Assembly (NCBI GenBank): GCA_003116975.1
Contig: BGKB01000090.1
Coordinates: 62,001 to 126,000, forward strand
Direction of reading: 5' to 3'
Length of the DNA stretch: 64,000 nucleotides
Origin: Aurantiochytrium sp. KH105
Lineage: Eukaryota > Sar > Bigyra > Thraustochytrida > Thraustochytriidae
The first letter of the stretch is position 1. Every line of letters begins with the position of its first letter. The translations under genes were made by a program, and so were the position numbers. The notes beneath the pieces are model-generated. The model did not search any database. It worked only from the letters and a program-made list of their open reading frames with translations, and was not told the DNA's origin. Shown here in pieces: positions 9,344 to 19,600 of this stretch.

Positions 9344-10352
9344 CTACTGATATGCTTCCGGCTTGAGGCATCCGACAAAGGGGAGGCACCTGTAGTTCTC
9401 CGCAAAGTCCATGCCGTAGCCCACGACAAACTCGTCCGGGCACGTAAAACCGACGTAATCGACGGCCACGTCCGTCTCGGTGCGACGAGCCTTCTTGTCC
9501 AGAAGCGTGCAAAGTTTCACAGAGGCGCAGTTCTTGGTCATCAGGTACGACTTGAGCCACTTGAGCGTGTTGCCGGTGTCGATGAGGTCCTCGATACTGT
9601 GTTTGATGGCAGACGGGTTGGTTTGTGTGTTTTTGTGTGATCACCTTTGGTCAGTGTTTTCTTCTTTTGTTCTTCCTTTCCATTTTTGTGCTTTTTGCGT
9701 GCGTGCGTTCATTCAAGGCAACTTACATGAGCACGTGCTTGCCAGCAGGGTCAAAGCTGAGGTCCTGCTTGACGTTGACTGACCCGGAAGAGGTGGTCCC
9801 CTTGCCATAGGAGCTGAGCGACATAAAGTCAATCTGAGTGACATCAACGAAAGAAAGCGCGAAAGTTCTCACCAGTCAATCTCTCTGTCGGGCTGCCTTT
9901 CCTTTTGCCTCGCGCGTGCGCGCAACGTACCTGGTAAGGAATGAGCATGTTTTTCAAGAGATCCGTCATGAAGCAGACGGCGCCCGTGAGGATGCCGACG
10001 GCCAGCAGCTGCTTGCCCTCAAAGTCCTTGCTGATTTGGATGGCCATCTCCTTGACCTTTTTCTTGAGCTGCGCCTCCGTGAAAATAACGCGCTCGATGT
10101 TGCACGACCACGCGCTCGGGCAGTTCACCAGCGCGCTGCGCGTCGTTCCGCGTGTCGCGGGTCCGCCGTCAGTCGTCCCGCCCCGCCCGCCCGCCCTCGC
10201 CCGCCCTCGCGCACGTACTGCTGCAGCTTCATCTCCTCGGACAGCTCGGTCTCCTCGGCCTCGCGGCGCTTGCTGGGCTCGATCACCTTGCGCTGGATCA
10301 GGTCGGCGACCTGCTTCAGGCCCTGCTCCAGCTCCACGTCCATCTCCGCCAT
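9344..10352 (-). CDS. HPRT: Hypoxanthine-guanine phosphoribosyltransferase (four exons)
   Basis: Exons in transcript order are 10352-10219, 10135-9931, 9833-9727 and 9596-9344, giving 232 residues, close to the usual ~218. Introns are 83, 97 and 130 bases, with donors GTACGT, GTACGT and GTAAGT and AG acceptors. The joined protein has HPRT hallmarks in order: PYQIDFMSLSSYG, the PRPP-binding loop VLIIEDLIDTGNTL (created by joining exons 3 and 4), KLCTLLDKKARR, DYVGFTCPDEFVVGYGMDF and YRCLPFVGCLKPE. It salvages hypoxanthine and guanine to IMP and GMP using PRPP. The start MAEMDVELEQ was chosen as the only ATG fitting exon 1; the approximately 45-residue charged leader is longer than in human HPRT. 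It diverges from exportin-6. Confidence 0.93.
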
Positions 10353-11221
10353 CGCGCTGCCGGCCGCGGCCCCGAGCGAGCGCGCGAAGCGTCCGTCGAT
10401 CAGGTATTCCGTGAATGCCGCGTCTCTCGATGCGGAAATGCGTGAACGAGTCGAGCTCCCAAGCCACGCCGCGCCTTCCGTCGGACTCCCCGCGCGCCCC
10501 CCGCGGGCCGCCCGGAAAGCGCGGCCACCAACCGCCCGGCGGGGCTGCGGCGGAGTCTGCGACTCCCACGGTGGCCCGGCGGAAGATGGCGCGCACGGGG
10601 CACGGACCGCGCCGAGGCCGGGGAGGGGGGGCGGCGGAGATAGATACGGGGGAGGGCGTAGGAAAATGGGGGTTTCGGACAGCGAGATGATCCAACTCCA
10701 AGTCGCTGTCGCGACCATCTGCGAAGCAAAGCAAAGCAGAGCAAAGCAAAGCAAAAGCAAAACCCATCGACCTTGGCCCCCGGCCGCAGAGAAGCCGCCT
10801 TCGCGCGCGGAGGAGGCGGACGCGCAGAGAGAGCCAGAGAGAGACGCTTGTCGGCGGTGCTGCAGCAGCTGTCTTCGGCTGACCTCAACGGCGTCGTCGT
10901 CGTCGCCATCGACGAGTCATCGTGGCGGCGGCGGCGGCGGCAACACCGGCGGGCCAGAAGGTCGAGCAGGCACTTGAGCGCAGAGCGAGCGAGCGAACGA
11001 GTCGTGCCAGCACCGCAAACTTCGTGTGTTACATACTCCACTCTTCTTGTGCTCAGGCAGGCGCAACGAGATACAAGGCTGGCGGAGTAGCCGACTGTCT
11101 ACCTGGAGATCCCTACTCTCCCACCCCTCCCCCCCCCCCCCCACCCCAGCCCCCGGTGATATCCTTCCCTTCCCCTTCTCGAACTTTTCCCTCTCTCGAT
11201 TCCCTTCTTTCGGAGAAGAGG
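10353..11221. promoter_or_regulatory. GC-rich divergent promoter, HPRT (-) / exportin-6 (+)
   Basis: This 869-base divergent region is strongly GC-rich on the HPRT side (10360-10680). It includes an AGCAAAGCAAAGC repeat at about 10726-10765, a short GGC run at about 10923-10940 and a poly-C run at about 11130-11142. Open frames through it begin with non-ATG triplets and look compositional. It probably serves both housekeeping genes. Confidence 0.45.
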
Positions 11222-14200
11222 ATGATTTCCATCGGCGAGCTGGAGCAGGCGGTGAATAGGCTGTTCGACCCATCGACGGCAAATGACGAAAAACGCAGGA
11301 TCGAAAACGGCTTGAGCCAACTCCGCGAAAGTGCAGAGGGCGTGGAACTTTCGTGCCAGATCCTCAATGATAGCAAAAACGAGTATGCTATCTGGTTTGC
11401 GTGTCTGAGCCTCGAGCACGTTGTGCAGACACGCTGGACATCCGTGACAAAGCGCGATGAAGTTCGCTCCTTTGTCATGCGCTACGCCCTTCGCCAGCAC
11501 GGCGGCGCTCTGCCCAAATACATTGTCACAAAACTAGCCAAGGTCGTCGTGGAGATGGCCAAGCACGACTGGCCCAAACGTTATCCGTCCTTTCTGCAGG
11601 ACATAATGAGCGCCTGCGCCCAGTCGGACGAAACTACAAGCACTGCAGGTCTGCAGATTCTTTTACTCGCCATCGAAGAGTTTGCTTTGGAAAATTCAAA
11701 GGCAGTCGTCACGTCGACGCGCCAGAAAGAGCTACGCGAACTCCTAAAACGAGAGCTTCCGGGCATCATCAACATAGTTTCCAACGTTCTTCGCCATGGC
11801 CTGGGAACCTCCAACGTAACGGAAGGGCGCACGCTTCCCCGAGTTTCGCTCGCGTTCTCCATTCTCCAACAGGTCCTGGCCTGGGCTCAGCTCTCGCAGG
11901 TCCTCAACGGGGAGGTCATGGATGCCGTCTTTAGGTACATGACGGCCCTGCGCAGCGTGCACGCCATCGAGGCGCTCATGTGCATCAATGAAATGCTTGA
12001 CAAGAACCTCGTGCCACGCGATGCTGTAGACTTTGTCCTGCGTGTGGCAATGGCGGCCCTCGAAACCTTGCAGATTTTGGCGGGCGGTATTGACGCCAGC
12101 GCCCTCGAGGCGTGCGCTCAAGGCTTTGTCCCTCAGTACACGCGCTTTCTCAGCATTCTTCTCCGCAAGTATCTTCGCAAGCTAGAAACCGTGCCCAATT
12201 TTTCTGTGAGCTCCTTTGCCGAGCTCTTAGCCACGTACACCCTGCGCCAGGAGTCCGTGGAGGACTTCCTGTTTGCGCTCGAGCTGTGGTCTGTGTACAC
12301 TACCTACGTGCGCGAGGACCACGAACAAGGCGCGCAGAGCCAAGCCGCCAGCGCGTACCTGCAGGTACTCTGTCATCTCATGATGAAGCTTGTCGAGCGC
12401 GTTCTCTGGTCCCGGAGCGAAGACATCCTCGACCTGATTGAGGACGAGACCCCAGAAGCCGGCCAGAACAGGAACGGCGCCGACACCCTCACCGATGGCG
12501 GTAATACATCTTCGACACACGCAGGGTCATCCGGGGAGGACGACCAACCCGTAACCGAGTTCGAGCGCTACATTAGCCGCATTGTTGCCCTCGTGTCTGA
12601 GATCGGCACCCTTCCCGCCCCTTACGAGGGCCCGGCCTACGAGCCGCTCTTCATGGAAGCAGGCCGTCACTTGCAGCAGGGACTCGAAACGTTGACGCCC
12701 CTCTTTGGTCAGCTCTCGCAGAATCAGACGGTACCGTCGGATACCATGCAGCGCTTTGCGCACGCTGCCTCGGACGTTGCGACGCTGATGCAAATCGTCA
12801 GCCAGCTTGCGCCGTGGCTCGTTGTCCCAGGGCGCTTTTCGTCGCTCTTTGACGCGGCCTTGCAGTATATGCGATGGGCTCTCGAGCTCATTGAGGCTAT
12901 GAACACCAATCGTGTCTACACGTGCGGCCCATCCTTTGTGCGTTTGCAGGTGCGAGCGCTCGAACTTGCATCGAGCATGTGCCCGTGGCTCCAAAAGCTC
13001 GGCCAACTTGCCAACGCCGTGCTGTCCACGAGCGGCGAGGTCAATGAATCTGACCGGAACGCCCTGCAGGCAAACGCCTCTGCGCGTGACTTTGTCGGCA
13101 ACTTTGACCACGTTGCCGTCCAGATCATCGAGCATGCGCTCTCTTCACTCATGTCCAAGTTCACCCCGCTTCCGGAGGAGATTAGCTTGGCAGGCATCGA
13201 CCTCTTTGCATCCGTTTGCGTCCACGTCGTGCCCTCTCGCATACTCGAGTACCCGCCCATCCAGCGTGTGACCGGGAACCTCGCCGAGTTTTCTGCCGGC
13301 CTCGCCATTCGGCCGCGGAGCAAGCTGTACGTTGCTGTATCGAAAATGACACTTGCGCCCCCCGTCAAGCGTCCTTCCGCGGCAGAGCGCGACAAGATCA
13401 AGTCGCTCTACGAAGAGCGCATTGGACCTGTCGTGCACTCCTTGAAGCAGCTTGTCGAGCAATGCGCGGCGCAAGCTGCGCAAGGGACCCCGTCTGCAAG
13501 ATTGCAACACGCCGAACGATGCAGGCCGCTTCTCACCATCCTGGTGGCGATTTGCCAAGATGCGGCCAACAACGTTACCACCACCAAGCAACTTGTTTCC
13601 TCGGTCGTCCTCCCCGCCCTTCCGACGGCGGTTCATTTCATCAGCGTGCTCATGAAACCAGCCGCCGATTTGGCCGCGCAAGGCGCTCAACTCTCGAACG
13701 ACCAGCAACGTGCCTTGCGCCGCGGCGTCACGACCTCGCTTGGCGCTGCACGAGACGCACTCGACTTTGTTGTCGCATCCTTGGGCTCCTTCTCCAGGCA
13801 AGCCGGAAAGGATGCCTGTCTGCAGACTGTCTCAGAGCTCGTCGATGTCTTTGCGCGACAAAATATTGCGCAGAGCATCGCCGAGAATGGCAGTGGGGGG
13901 CCGCTGCTCTTGCTCAAACTGGTGCGGCTCTTTGTGGCCTTGCTCGGAGACTCGTCGCCCACCTTCGAGCCCGTGCTCCCCAAAATTCTGTCCTTGTGTC
14001 TCTACGACGTGTCCAAAGTTGCGGCAGGACTTGCTTCCAAGGCAGACGGCGGCAATCAGGCTTCGACAACGAGCGCGGAGCACGCCATCGACTTGCTTGA
14101 GGCCCAATATGACCTCATTCACACTGTTTTGCGCTGGCACTGGCGCTGGTTCTCTGATAACCAGGAGGGAAAGAATTTCTTCTCGCAAGCCATGGAGCTC

Positions 14201-14620
14201 TTGCTGCAGTCGCTCGAGATGCAGAGCTTGCCGCCGCACGTTTTTCGTCGCAACTTGGCCATCTTTGACGACCTCCAGAAAACCGTAAAGCTCTACTCGT
14301 CCGAGACTTTTCTCAACGATATGCGGCCCGTCTTCACAACAACGCTTCTCAAGCTTCTCGCGACCAACACTCGCGAGATTCTCCAGGATGAAGTGCTCAT
14401 TACCGTATATGGCCTTGCAGCGGTCAATCTCGACGACTTTTTCGATACAATTATTCCTCGTTTTGCCGTAGAGTATGCAACCCAAATTCGGGGACATCAG
14501 CAGGTCTCTGATGCTGCATATCGCGAGGTTGCATCCGCACTCGCAGGTCGTCCCACTGACATGCCTTCTTTTATCATAGCTCTCCGTGCGTTTGGCAACG
14601 ACATTCGTGTCCTGTTTTAG
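11222..14620 (+). CDS. XPO6: Exportin-6 (importin-beta family)
   Basis: 1132 residues from ATG at 11222; upstream in-frame sequence has no ATG. Exportin-6 carries profilin-actin out of the nucleus in animals, with RanGTP. Matches to that family are at both ends. The N-terminus has NEYAIWFACLSLEHVVQTRW, LPKYIVTKLAKVVVEMAKHDWPKRYPSFL and RQKELRELLKRELPGI (XPO6 has RKEELRKLLLDQVQTVL). The extreme C-terminus has LQDEVLITVYGLAAVNLDDFF...DMPSFIIALRAFGNDIR (XPO6 has a matching LQEEI...IYNMASVDFDGFF and DLPSFTQNVHR). The middle is alpha-helical HEAT-like sequence with a Gly/Ser-rich insert near residue 420-440. Length agrees with the family (~1125). It is intronless and converges on the giant minus-strand gene. 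Confidence 0.82.
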   Translation: MISIGELEQAVNRLFDPSTANDEKRRIENGLSQLRESAEGVELSCQILNDSKNEYAIWFACLSLEHVVQTRWTSVTKRDEVRSFVMRYALRQHGGALPKYIVTKLAKVVVEMAKHDWPKRYPSFLQDIMSACAQSDETTSTAGLQILLLAIEEFALENSKAVVTSTRQKELRELLKRELPGIINIVSNVLRHGLGTSNVTEGRTLPRVSLAFSILQQVLAWAQLSQVLNGEVMDAVFRYMTALRSVHAIEALMCINEMLDKNLVPRDAVDFVLRVAMAALETLQILAGGIDASALEACAQGFVPQYTRFLSILLRKYLRKLETVPNFSVSSFAELLATYTLRQESVEDFLFALELWSVYTTYVREDHEQGAQSQAASAYLQVLCHLMMKLVERVLWSRSEDILDLIEDETPEAGQNRNGADTLTDGGNTSSTHAGSSGEDDQPVTEFERYISRIVALVSEIGTLPAPYEGPAYEPLFMEAGRHLQQGLETLTPLFGQLSQNQTVPSDTMQRFAHAASDVATLMQIVSQLAPWLVVPGRFSSLFDAALQYMRWALELIEAMNTNRVYTCGPSFVRLQVRALELASSMCPWLQKLGQLANAVLSTSGEVNESDRNALQANASARDFVGNFDHVAVQIIEHALSSLMSKFTPLPEEISLAGIDLFASVCVHVVPSRILEYPPIQRVTGNLAEFSAGLAIRPRSKLYVAVSKMTLAPPVKRPSAAERDKIKSLYEERIGPVVHSLKQLVEQCAAQAAQGTPSARLQHAERCRPLLTILVAICQDAANNVTTTKQLVSSVVLPALPTAVHFISVLMKPAADLAAQGAQLSNDQQRALRRGVTTSLGAARDALDFVVASLGSFSRQAGKDACLQTVSELVDVFARQNIAQSIAENGSGGPLLLLKLVRLFVALLGDSSPTFEPVLPKILSLCLYDVSKVAAGLASKADGGNQASTTSAEHAIDLLEAQYDLIHTVLRWHWRWFSDNQEGKNFFSQAMELLLQSLEMQSLPPHVFRRNLAIFDDLQKTVKLYSSETFLNDMRPVFTTTLLKLLATNTREILQDEVLITVYGLAAVNLDDFFDTIIPRFAVEYATQIRGHQQVSDAAYREVASALAGRPTDMPSFIIALRAFGNDIRVLF

Positions 14621-15008
14621 GCCAAGCGCTCTTTTCAGATCATATCATAACAAGCTTTGCATTTAGGCCCAGGCCTACTCATCAATCCCAAACACGGTAT
14701 AATGTCATTCATGATCCTTGCCACTAGCCAGGTCAAGAATCCAAAAATCGTTAGCTTCGCTAGAGGTAGATGCTTTCGCGCGACCGGGCCAAACAAGTTT
14801 TCGCCAAAGTCGCAATCACTTTTAGTGTTTCCCTCGAGCACGTACAGAAATAGGCCTTCAGGTGCTCGGTGCCTTGTTTGTGAGGCTACAAGTCAAAGAC
14901 GTTCAGAACGAAGCTGCCATTTGCGCGAGCTTCGTCCGCGAACCGACGTCAGTCATCAAAGGAGCCAAGTTCAAAAGTTCTTAGCATCAATCACAATTTC
15001 TACTTGGC
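14621..15008. other. Convergent 3' flank, no gene seen
   Basis: 388 bases between the stops of exportin-6 (+) and the giant gene (-). It is AT-richer than the flanking coding sequence and has no convincing open frame or RNA structure; probably two 3' UTRs. Confidence 0.4.
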
Positions 15009-16573
15009 CTACTCGATCGCTTGAGCATGTGAAATTGTACGACCCACAAATAAAAGTGCAGGCGCTGAAGGTTTGGCGCTACTGCGCTGGAGAGGCTCCA
15101 AGCGCGCCCGCCGAGCCCGTCGAACGCCCTGACGACGCGCCGTGGCAAAGTCGTGCCGAGGAGGCAAGTGTCTCGTGTCGCTGTCCACGACTGCATGCGC
15201 CTGCAAAACATTGTCTAAAATACAGGTCTCCAGCACAGCTGCAGAAACACAACGTTTTGTGGTGGACTGTTCCTGCTCCCGGTGCTCAATGTGCTTTGCC
15301 AAGTCTTCAGCAATACCTCGCGGGCGATAGCTGGCAGCGGACTTGGACATTCGCATATCCGCGACTCTGATTTGAGCGCTGCGGACCTCGATGACTGTGC
15401 CATCTCCGCTTGTTTCTTCCTGTGCGCTCGGCAAGAACCGGCGTCCATATGTGATGTCGCGCAAACGACCCTGCGACAGTGACCTTGGCCCCAGATTGTG
15501 CTGTTTCCGCAGATCCAGGCAGTTTTGCCTTTCCGCTTGTGCGGTTCTCAAAGCAGCGCGTTCCTCGCGAAGAATGCGTGCGGCCTCTACCTGCGAAACA
15601 GGACGTAACTTGACACTTTTCTCCACCGCAATTTCCGTTTCCTTGCCTTGGACCATTTTGTTACCAGGGTCCTCGATATCGCAGCCTTCGGCGGCCAGTA
15701 ACAGCTCGTCCACCTGGTCAAAGAAATCGGCAGCCCCATCTATCGGGCCCAAGTCTGCTTCTTCACAGTCTGCTCCTGGTGGGGCTGGTTCAATGAATTC
15801 CGAGGTTTCTCGCGAGGCAAATGTTTCTGATCGAGAGTCGCCGACTTCAGATATCGCAAAATCTTCGCGGCTCTCTCTCTCATTCTCCTTTTCTTTGACA
15901 TTAATATGCTCGCCATCAAGGTCACCTTTACAAGTAGTGCGATGGGACTGGTCAGCATTGTCAGCTTGGACGTCAACAGAATTGCCGGGTTTCGCGGAAT
16001 GCTCTTTGCTTCCGTCGCGCTTGCTCAACGCTCCAACAGACACATTTTCAAGCTTCGGCTTGGAAGTCGTCGGATCTACCAGCACAGACAAACTTGCTTC
16101 TTCTGGTGAGGGGGGGACCGCGCGCGTGGGAGACCTTGGAATGAATGATACAGAGGTAAGAGCACCCATTTTCGAATTTTCCTGGTAAAGTCGCGCTTGC
16201 TCCTCTTCCATTTTCCTACACTCAACCCGGAGTCTCTCTCGTTCTTGCTCTTGTTCTTGCTGCTTTTGCTTTTGCTGCATAGACTGAGAGTCCTCAAGGT
16301 CCGAGGTTGGGGCATCTTTCCAGAGAGTGTCTTCGTTGCGACGGGCCATCTTTAGAAATGGATCGAGTTTTTCTCTTTCAAAACTCATGCCCTGCGCCTT
16401 GTTCAGCGCGCGTTGCTGCTTGATCGAGACAGCATTACCTTGCGACTTCCACAAGGCGGCCGGAAACGGAGCTACGCCTCTTGGCATGACTTGTTTGAGA
16501 GCGGCAGCCATGCGCGCCGCAAAAAATGCCTCATCTTCGTCGTCCTCCTTTTCTTCGTCATTGCTGCTTGTCT

Positions 16574-16622
<49 letters not shown>

Positions 16623-19600
16623 TTCCCCATCATTTATGATTTCGCCGTCCTGAGACAGAGAGTCGACCCCATCTTCGGCATCACATGCAGATTGCGCGTC
16701 AGCTTCATTCTGGTCATTTGCATCATCGTCAAGGCTCATGTGACCTTGTTGCGTCTTTGCAGCCTGGTCAGTATTTTGAGAATCTTGCTCAGAAGTCGTG
16801 ACAAAGTTTGCAAAGAAAAAGTCGGGGCGCTCCAACTCGGGGAACTGCTTCATCTTTGTTGCCTCTTCCCACAAAAGCGCATTCTCGTCGTCGTCCTCGC
16901 TTGGCTGCTGCGCACGAGGTGTGAGTTGCTTGACCCTGAGCTCGATGGAGTCTCTGTTCTTGTTCAGGAGGATGCTCATTCGGTCCGCTCTCGAAGGTTC
17001 GAGACCACCTTCAAGCTGGCTCTTTCCTGTGCGTGCAAGGTGCTCCTGAGCCTCGCGCTCGAACTTCTCCCGGTCGGCCAATTCCTTTGCACGTTCGGCG
17101 CGCTCCTTCTCCATGGCCTTGCCAATCTTGATCTCCTCGTCGACAACTTCGCCATCGAATAGAAGTCTGCGGGACTCTGTGAAGAGCGTATCGAGCCGTC
17201 TCATTGACATTGACCGGTCGACCACATGTTCCTTGTCTCGCACCACCACAACGCTTGACCGGCGTGCGAACTCGCTGGTCCGTGGCATTTCATCCGCACG
17301 AACACGAGCTACCACTTTTCGGCCCGTTGGGTGCTCTCGCGATAGCGGGCTTGCGAGTTGCAGAATTGGATCCTGATCGAGCGGTGTGGAGCGCTTGGTA
17401 TACGTCTGTACCATCAAGACGTCCTCACGACTGGGCCGAGGCCCAACATCTTTGGCGGAAAAGGATCGGAAGCCGGTATCATTCCAGCTTTGCGGTGTAT
17501 CCTCTGAACTGTCCAGTCCCTTTCGGTGCGCATCAACTTCGTGGACCCCCTTGGCCTCATCGTCTGATGCCTCTTCTTCTTCTTCAGCGTCATCATCGTC
17601 ATCATCGAGATTCTCCTCTTCCGAAGTCGAGCCACCGTGCTCATCGATCGCGAGAGAGGCAGCTTCCGAACTATCGTCCCCCTCGCTGTCGTCGTCAACC
17701 ACGCCACCATCTTCGATCTCGCTTCCAGATCCTGTCACAGTGGACACTGCACTGTCTCGCCGGCTATCGCTGTCCTCTCGACTGTTAGGCCGTGACGACG
17801 CTGCCGGCGACGATGGTCGCGCCGAAGGCTCCTCGAGGTCAACAGATTTCTCTTCGCTTGGCAAGCCAAGATCTGGCCCAGAGGACGTCTTCGGGCTTGA
17901 AACCGCCTCGTTTTCAGTCAAAGTATCCGTCACTTCGTCTTCGTGGACAGCCTGAAGACCCGCATGATCATTGAGCAACGGATTCAATTTTGAGGTCTTG
18001 ACGACCTCATAGTCGAGCATGATATTCTCCAGGAATGAGGGCGGCTGCTCAAACTCGAGACCAGGAGAATGCTGCTTGAACCGTGCTTCGTCGAGCTTAG
18101 TTCTCGCGCCGATCCATAAGGACTTGAGCTCCTCCTCGAATTGCTTGAAGCAGCTCGCTTTGTCTCTGTTCGAGGACACCTGCTCGCGGAGCTCGGTCGC
18201 AACGGACTTGGCTTCCGTCTGCAGGGACTCGAGCTCGTTGAGACGACGGATCGACTCGTTAAAGGTCTCGTCAGTAGCATTGACAAGACGGGACTTTTGC
18301 CTTTCTTCCGAATTGATTTGCGTTTGCACTTGCTGAGCCTGTTCCTGCTGCTCGACAAGCTCCTTTTTCAGAGCTCGAGCGCGGGCGGTATTGGCCTGTC
18401 CGCGACCGCGAAGGTTCGCCAGCTCAGTCAAGAGCTGACCAATGCGTTCCTGAAATCGGGTCATTTTGCTGCGAGTGATTCCCATCTCGGCTTCAAGCTC
18501 CGCGAGCTCCGTCTGAATGCGCTCATGATCGCCATTGAGCTCTTGGGCAGTGAGACGTCTCGACCTGCGACAGGAGCGCGCCTTGGTGTCCATACTCTTG
18601 ATTGTGGCTTCGGCGTCAGCCACGCGTTGCAGATATTCGTGCTTGCGTACATTCAAGTAGCTGCAAGCGTCCCCTAGCCTTTCCAAATAGTCTTCACGAA
18701 CCTCGATGGCGAGCTTCCACGCTGCACTGAGTCTTCCCAGGGCCCCGTCATCTGGGCTTTCGCGGCCTTCCAAGGATGATATCGTTGATCCTGCAATCAG
18801 ATTTGCCTCAAATTGCGAGGCGGCAAGGTGTTCACGATCTCCTGGCATACCACCGTACGAGTCCTCAAAGGCCCGCAGAACCTCAGAGCATGGAGGTAAG
18901 TTTGCGGTAAAGGCCCGCATCGTAGAGGCGCCTGCTCGTCGATTTGGCACCGCGCTCCGCAGCGCCCAGGCGCACGAGGGTTTCGGTCCCAGCACCTTTT
19001 GGAATATGTTCATGGCCGCAAGTGGCGCAGCGTCTCTTCTCGAGGAGCCAGAGCCCGAGTCACGAGCCTTGGATTCTGCGGCGGACCCCGAGCGTCTCGA
19101 TGGCTCACGAAAAACAAGTTCATTGATCTTGCCAGCATGAGGAATTTCAGTGGTCTCCAAGTAGTGAAGAAAGTACGCACTGGGTTTGACAGCTCTAGAG
19201 CGTCGCTTGCCGCGAAAACCACCTTTTCCCTTTGCCCCTTTCCTTACGTTTGCAGCATTTGCCTTGGCTTCTGCCTCCGCCTCTGCAAGCTGCTGTCGGA
19301 CGACTGCCCGTGCGAGAATGACTTTGTCGCGTTCAAGAATACGTCGCATCGCAAGTGTCCGAGCTTCGACGGTTCGTTGTTGCGCCTTGCGCAAGAGCTC
19401 TTGGCCTTCAAATCCGCCCATTGCCAACAACACGCCTGACGCGTAGGTTGGGGAGCGTGGCATGGATTGAACGAGCAGTGAGGCGTCGGAAGAGCAGCTC
19501 GCAGAAATGGCCACACGCCAAAAGCCTGCCGAGCTCAAATGGCTCCATGTGCTGTGCATTCGAATGCGGCGGTACGAATGGAGCTCAAGGGGTGTAAACT

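Noticed and set aside
9838-10977. 379-codon plus-strand frame over HPRT and its promoter
   Set aside because: Antisense to HPRT exons, Arg/Ala/Pro-rich and begins in an intron; a product of GC-rich composition.
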